NCBI GenBank assembly: GCA_900766635.1
Contig: CAAFWA010000092.1
Span: 1-5,459, forward strand
DNA: 5,459 nt
Direction: 5' to 3'
Origin: an uncultured Acinetobacter sp.
GTDB lineage: Bacteria; Pseudomonadota; Gammaproteobacteria; Pseudomonadales; Moraxellaceae
Shown: in pieces, positions 5,376 through 5,459 of the stretch
Position numbering within the stretch: the stretch's first letter is position 1
Layout: each line of letters starts with the position of its first letter
Translations under genes and position numbers: made by a program
Notes under the pieces: generated by a model
What the model was told of the DNA's origin: nothing
Database searches by the model: none
What the model saw: the letters and a program-made list of their open reading frames with translations, nothing else

Positions 5376-5459
5376 AGCGGATGCTCAGCTAAAATGGCTT
5401 GACTGACCATCATCGCTGTTGCAGCCGAAAGTGTCCAGCCTAAATGACCATGCCCTGTA
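5372..5459 (-). CDS. C-terminus of a DadA-type FAD-dependent D-amino acid dehydrogenase (partial)
   Basis: Only the last 28 codons and the TAA stop (5374-5372) are in the window. They begin TGHGHLGWTLSAAT, which closely matches the C-terminal FAD-contacting TGHG.LGWT block of D-amino acid dehydrogenases such as DadA, which oxidatively deaminate D-amino acids at the inner membrane. This protein ends 20 residues after GWT, shorter than the E. coli DadA tail. Its stop codon shares the palindrome TTAA with the stop of the converging secreted-protein gene. The oxidoreductase family call is good, but the substrate is uncertain from so short a piece. Confidence 0.72.
   Translation of the reverse strand, partial: TGHGHLGWTLSAATAMMVSQAILAEHPL

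Noticed and set aside
1..5459. Mobile elements, CRISPR arrays, tRNA or rRNA genes, phage attachment sites
   Set aside because: I saw no transposase, no regularly spaced repeats, no terminal inverted repeats with target duplications and no tRNA-like cloverleaf. Gene content looks like core chromosome.

Overview
The window is a piece of ordinary chromosome from a low-GC gammaproteobacterium, most likely an Acinetobacter or close relative. The evidence is AT-rich codon use (TTA leucine, AAA lysine), close agreement of the IspF, LpxB and DAHP synthase proteins with the Acinetobacter versions as I remember them, and ispF standing apart from ispD and lpxB apart from the lpxA cluster. No database search was possible. 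I see no mobile element, CRISPR array, tRNA or rRNA.

Layout from left to right. Bases 1-1164 (minus strand) hold lpxB, lipid A disaccharide synthase, with a TTG start and only its last few residues outside the window. A 276-base AT-rich divergent spacer (1165-1440) carries a likely lpxB promoter and a 9-bp inverted repeat. Bases 1441-2334 (plus) encode an eight-helix-type TauE/SafE (TSUP) permease. A 129-base spacer (2335-2463) contains a long nested inverted repeat that runs into an extended -10 promoter. Next is a feedback-regulated class I DAHP synthase (2464-3555), the first enzyme of the shikimate pathway, ended by a clear UUCG-loop terminator. Bases 3636-4163 (plus) encode a small DUF442/tyrosine-phosphatase-like protein that keeps the active-site Cys but lacks the P-loop Arg. 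It converges on, and overlaps by 13 bases, ispF (4151-4642, minus), an enzyme of the MEP isoprenoid pathway. A 100-base divergent spacer appears to use one shared -10 region for ispF and for a secreted, cysteine-containing protein (4743-5375, plus) that resembles LprI/DUF1311 lysozyme-inhibitor-like proteins. That gene ends on a TTAA shared with the stop of a converging, truncated DadA-type amino acid dehydrogenase (5372-5459, minus).

The genes do not form one pathway. They are mostly single-gene units serving envelope lipid (lpxB), isoprenoid (ispF) and aromatic amino acid (DAHP synthase) synthesis, with transport and accessory functions between. I found no complete new system. The points most worth checking are the Arg-less phosphatase-like protein, the dyad over the DAHP synthase promoter, the shared divergent -10 region at ispF, and the two-part secreted protein.
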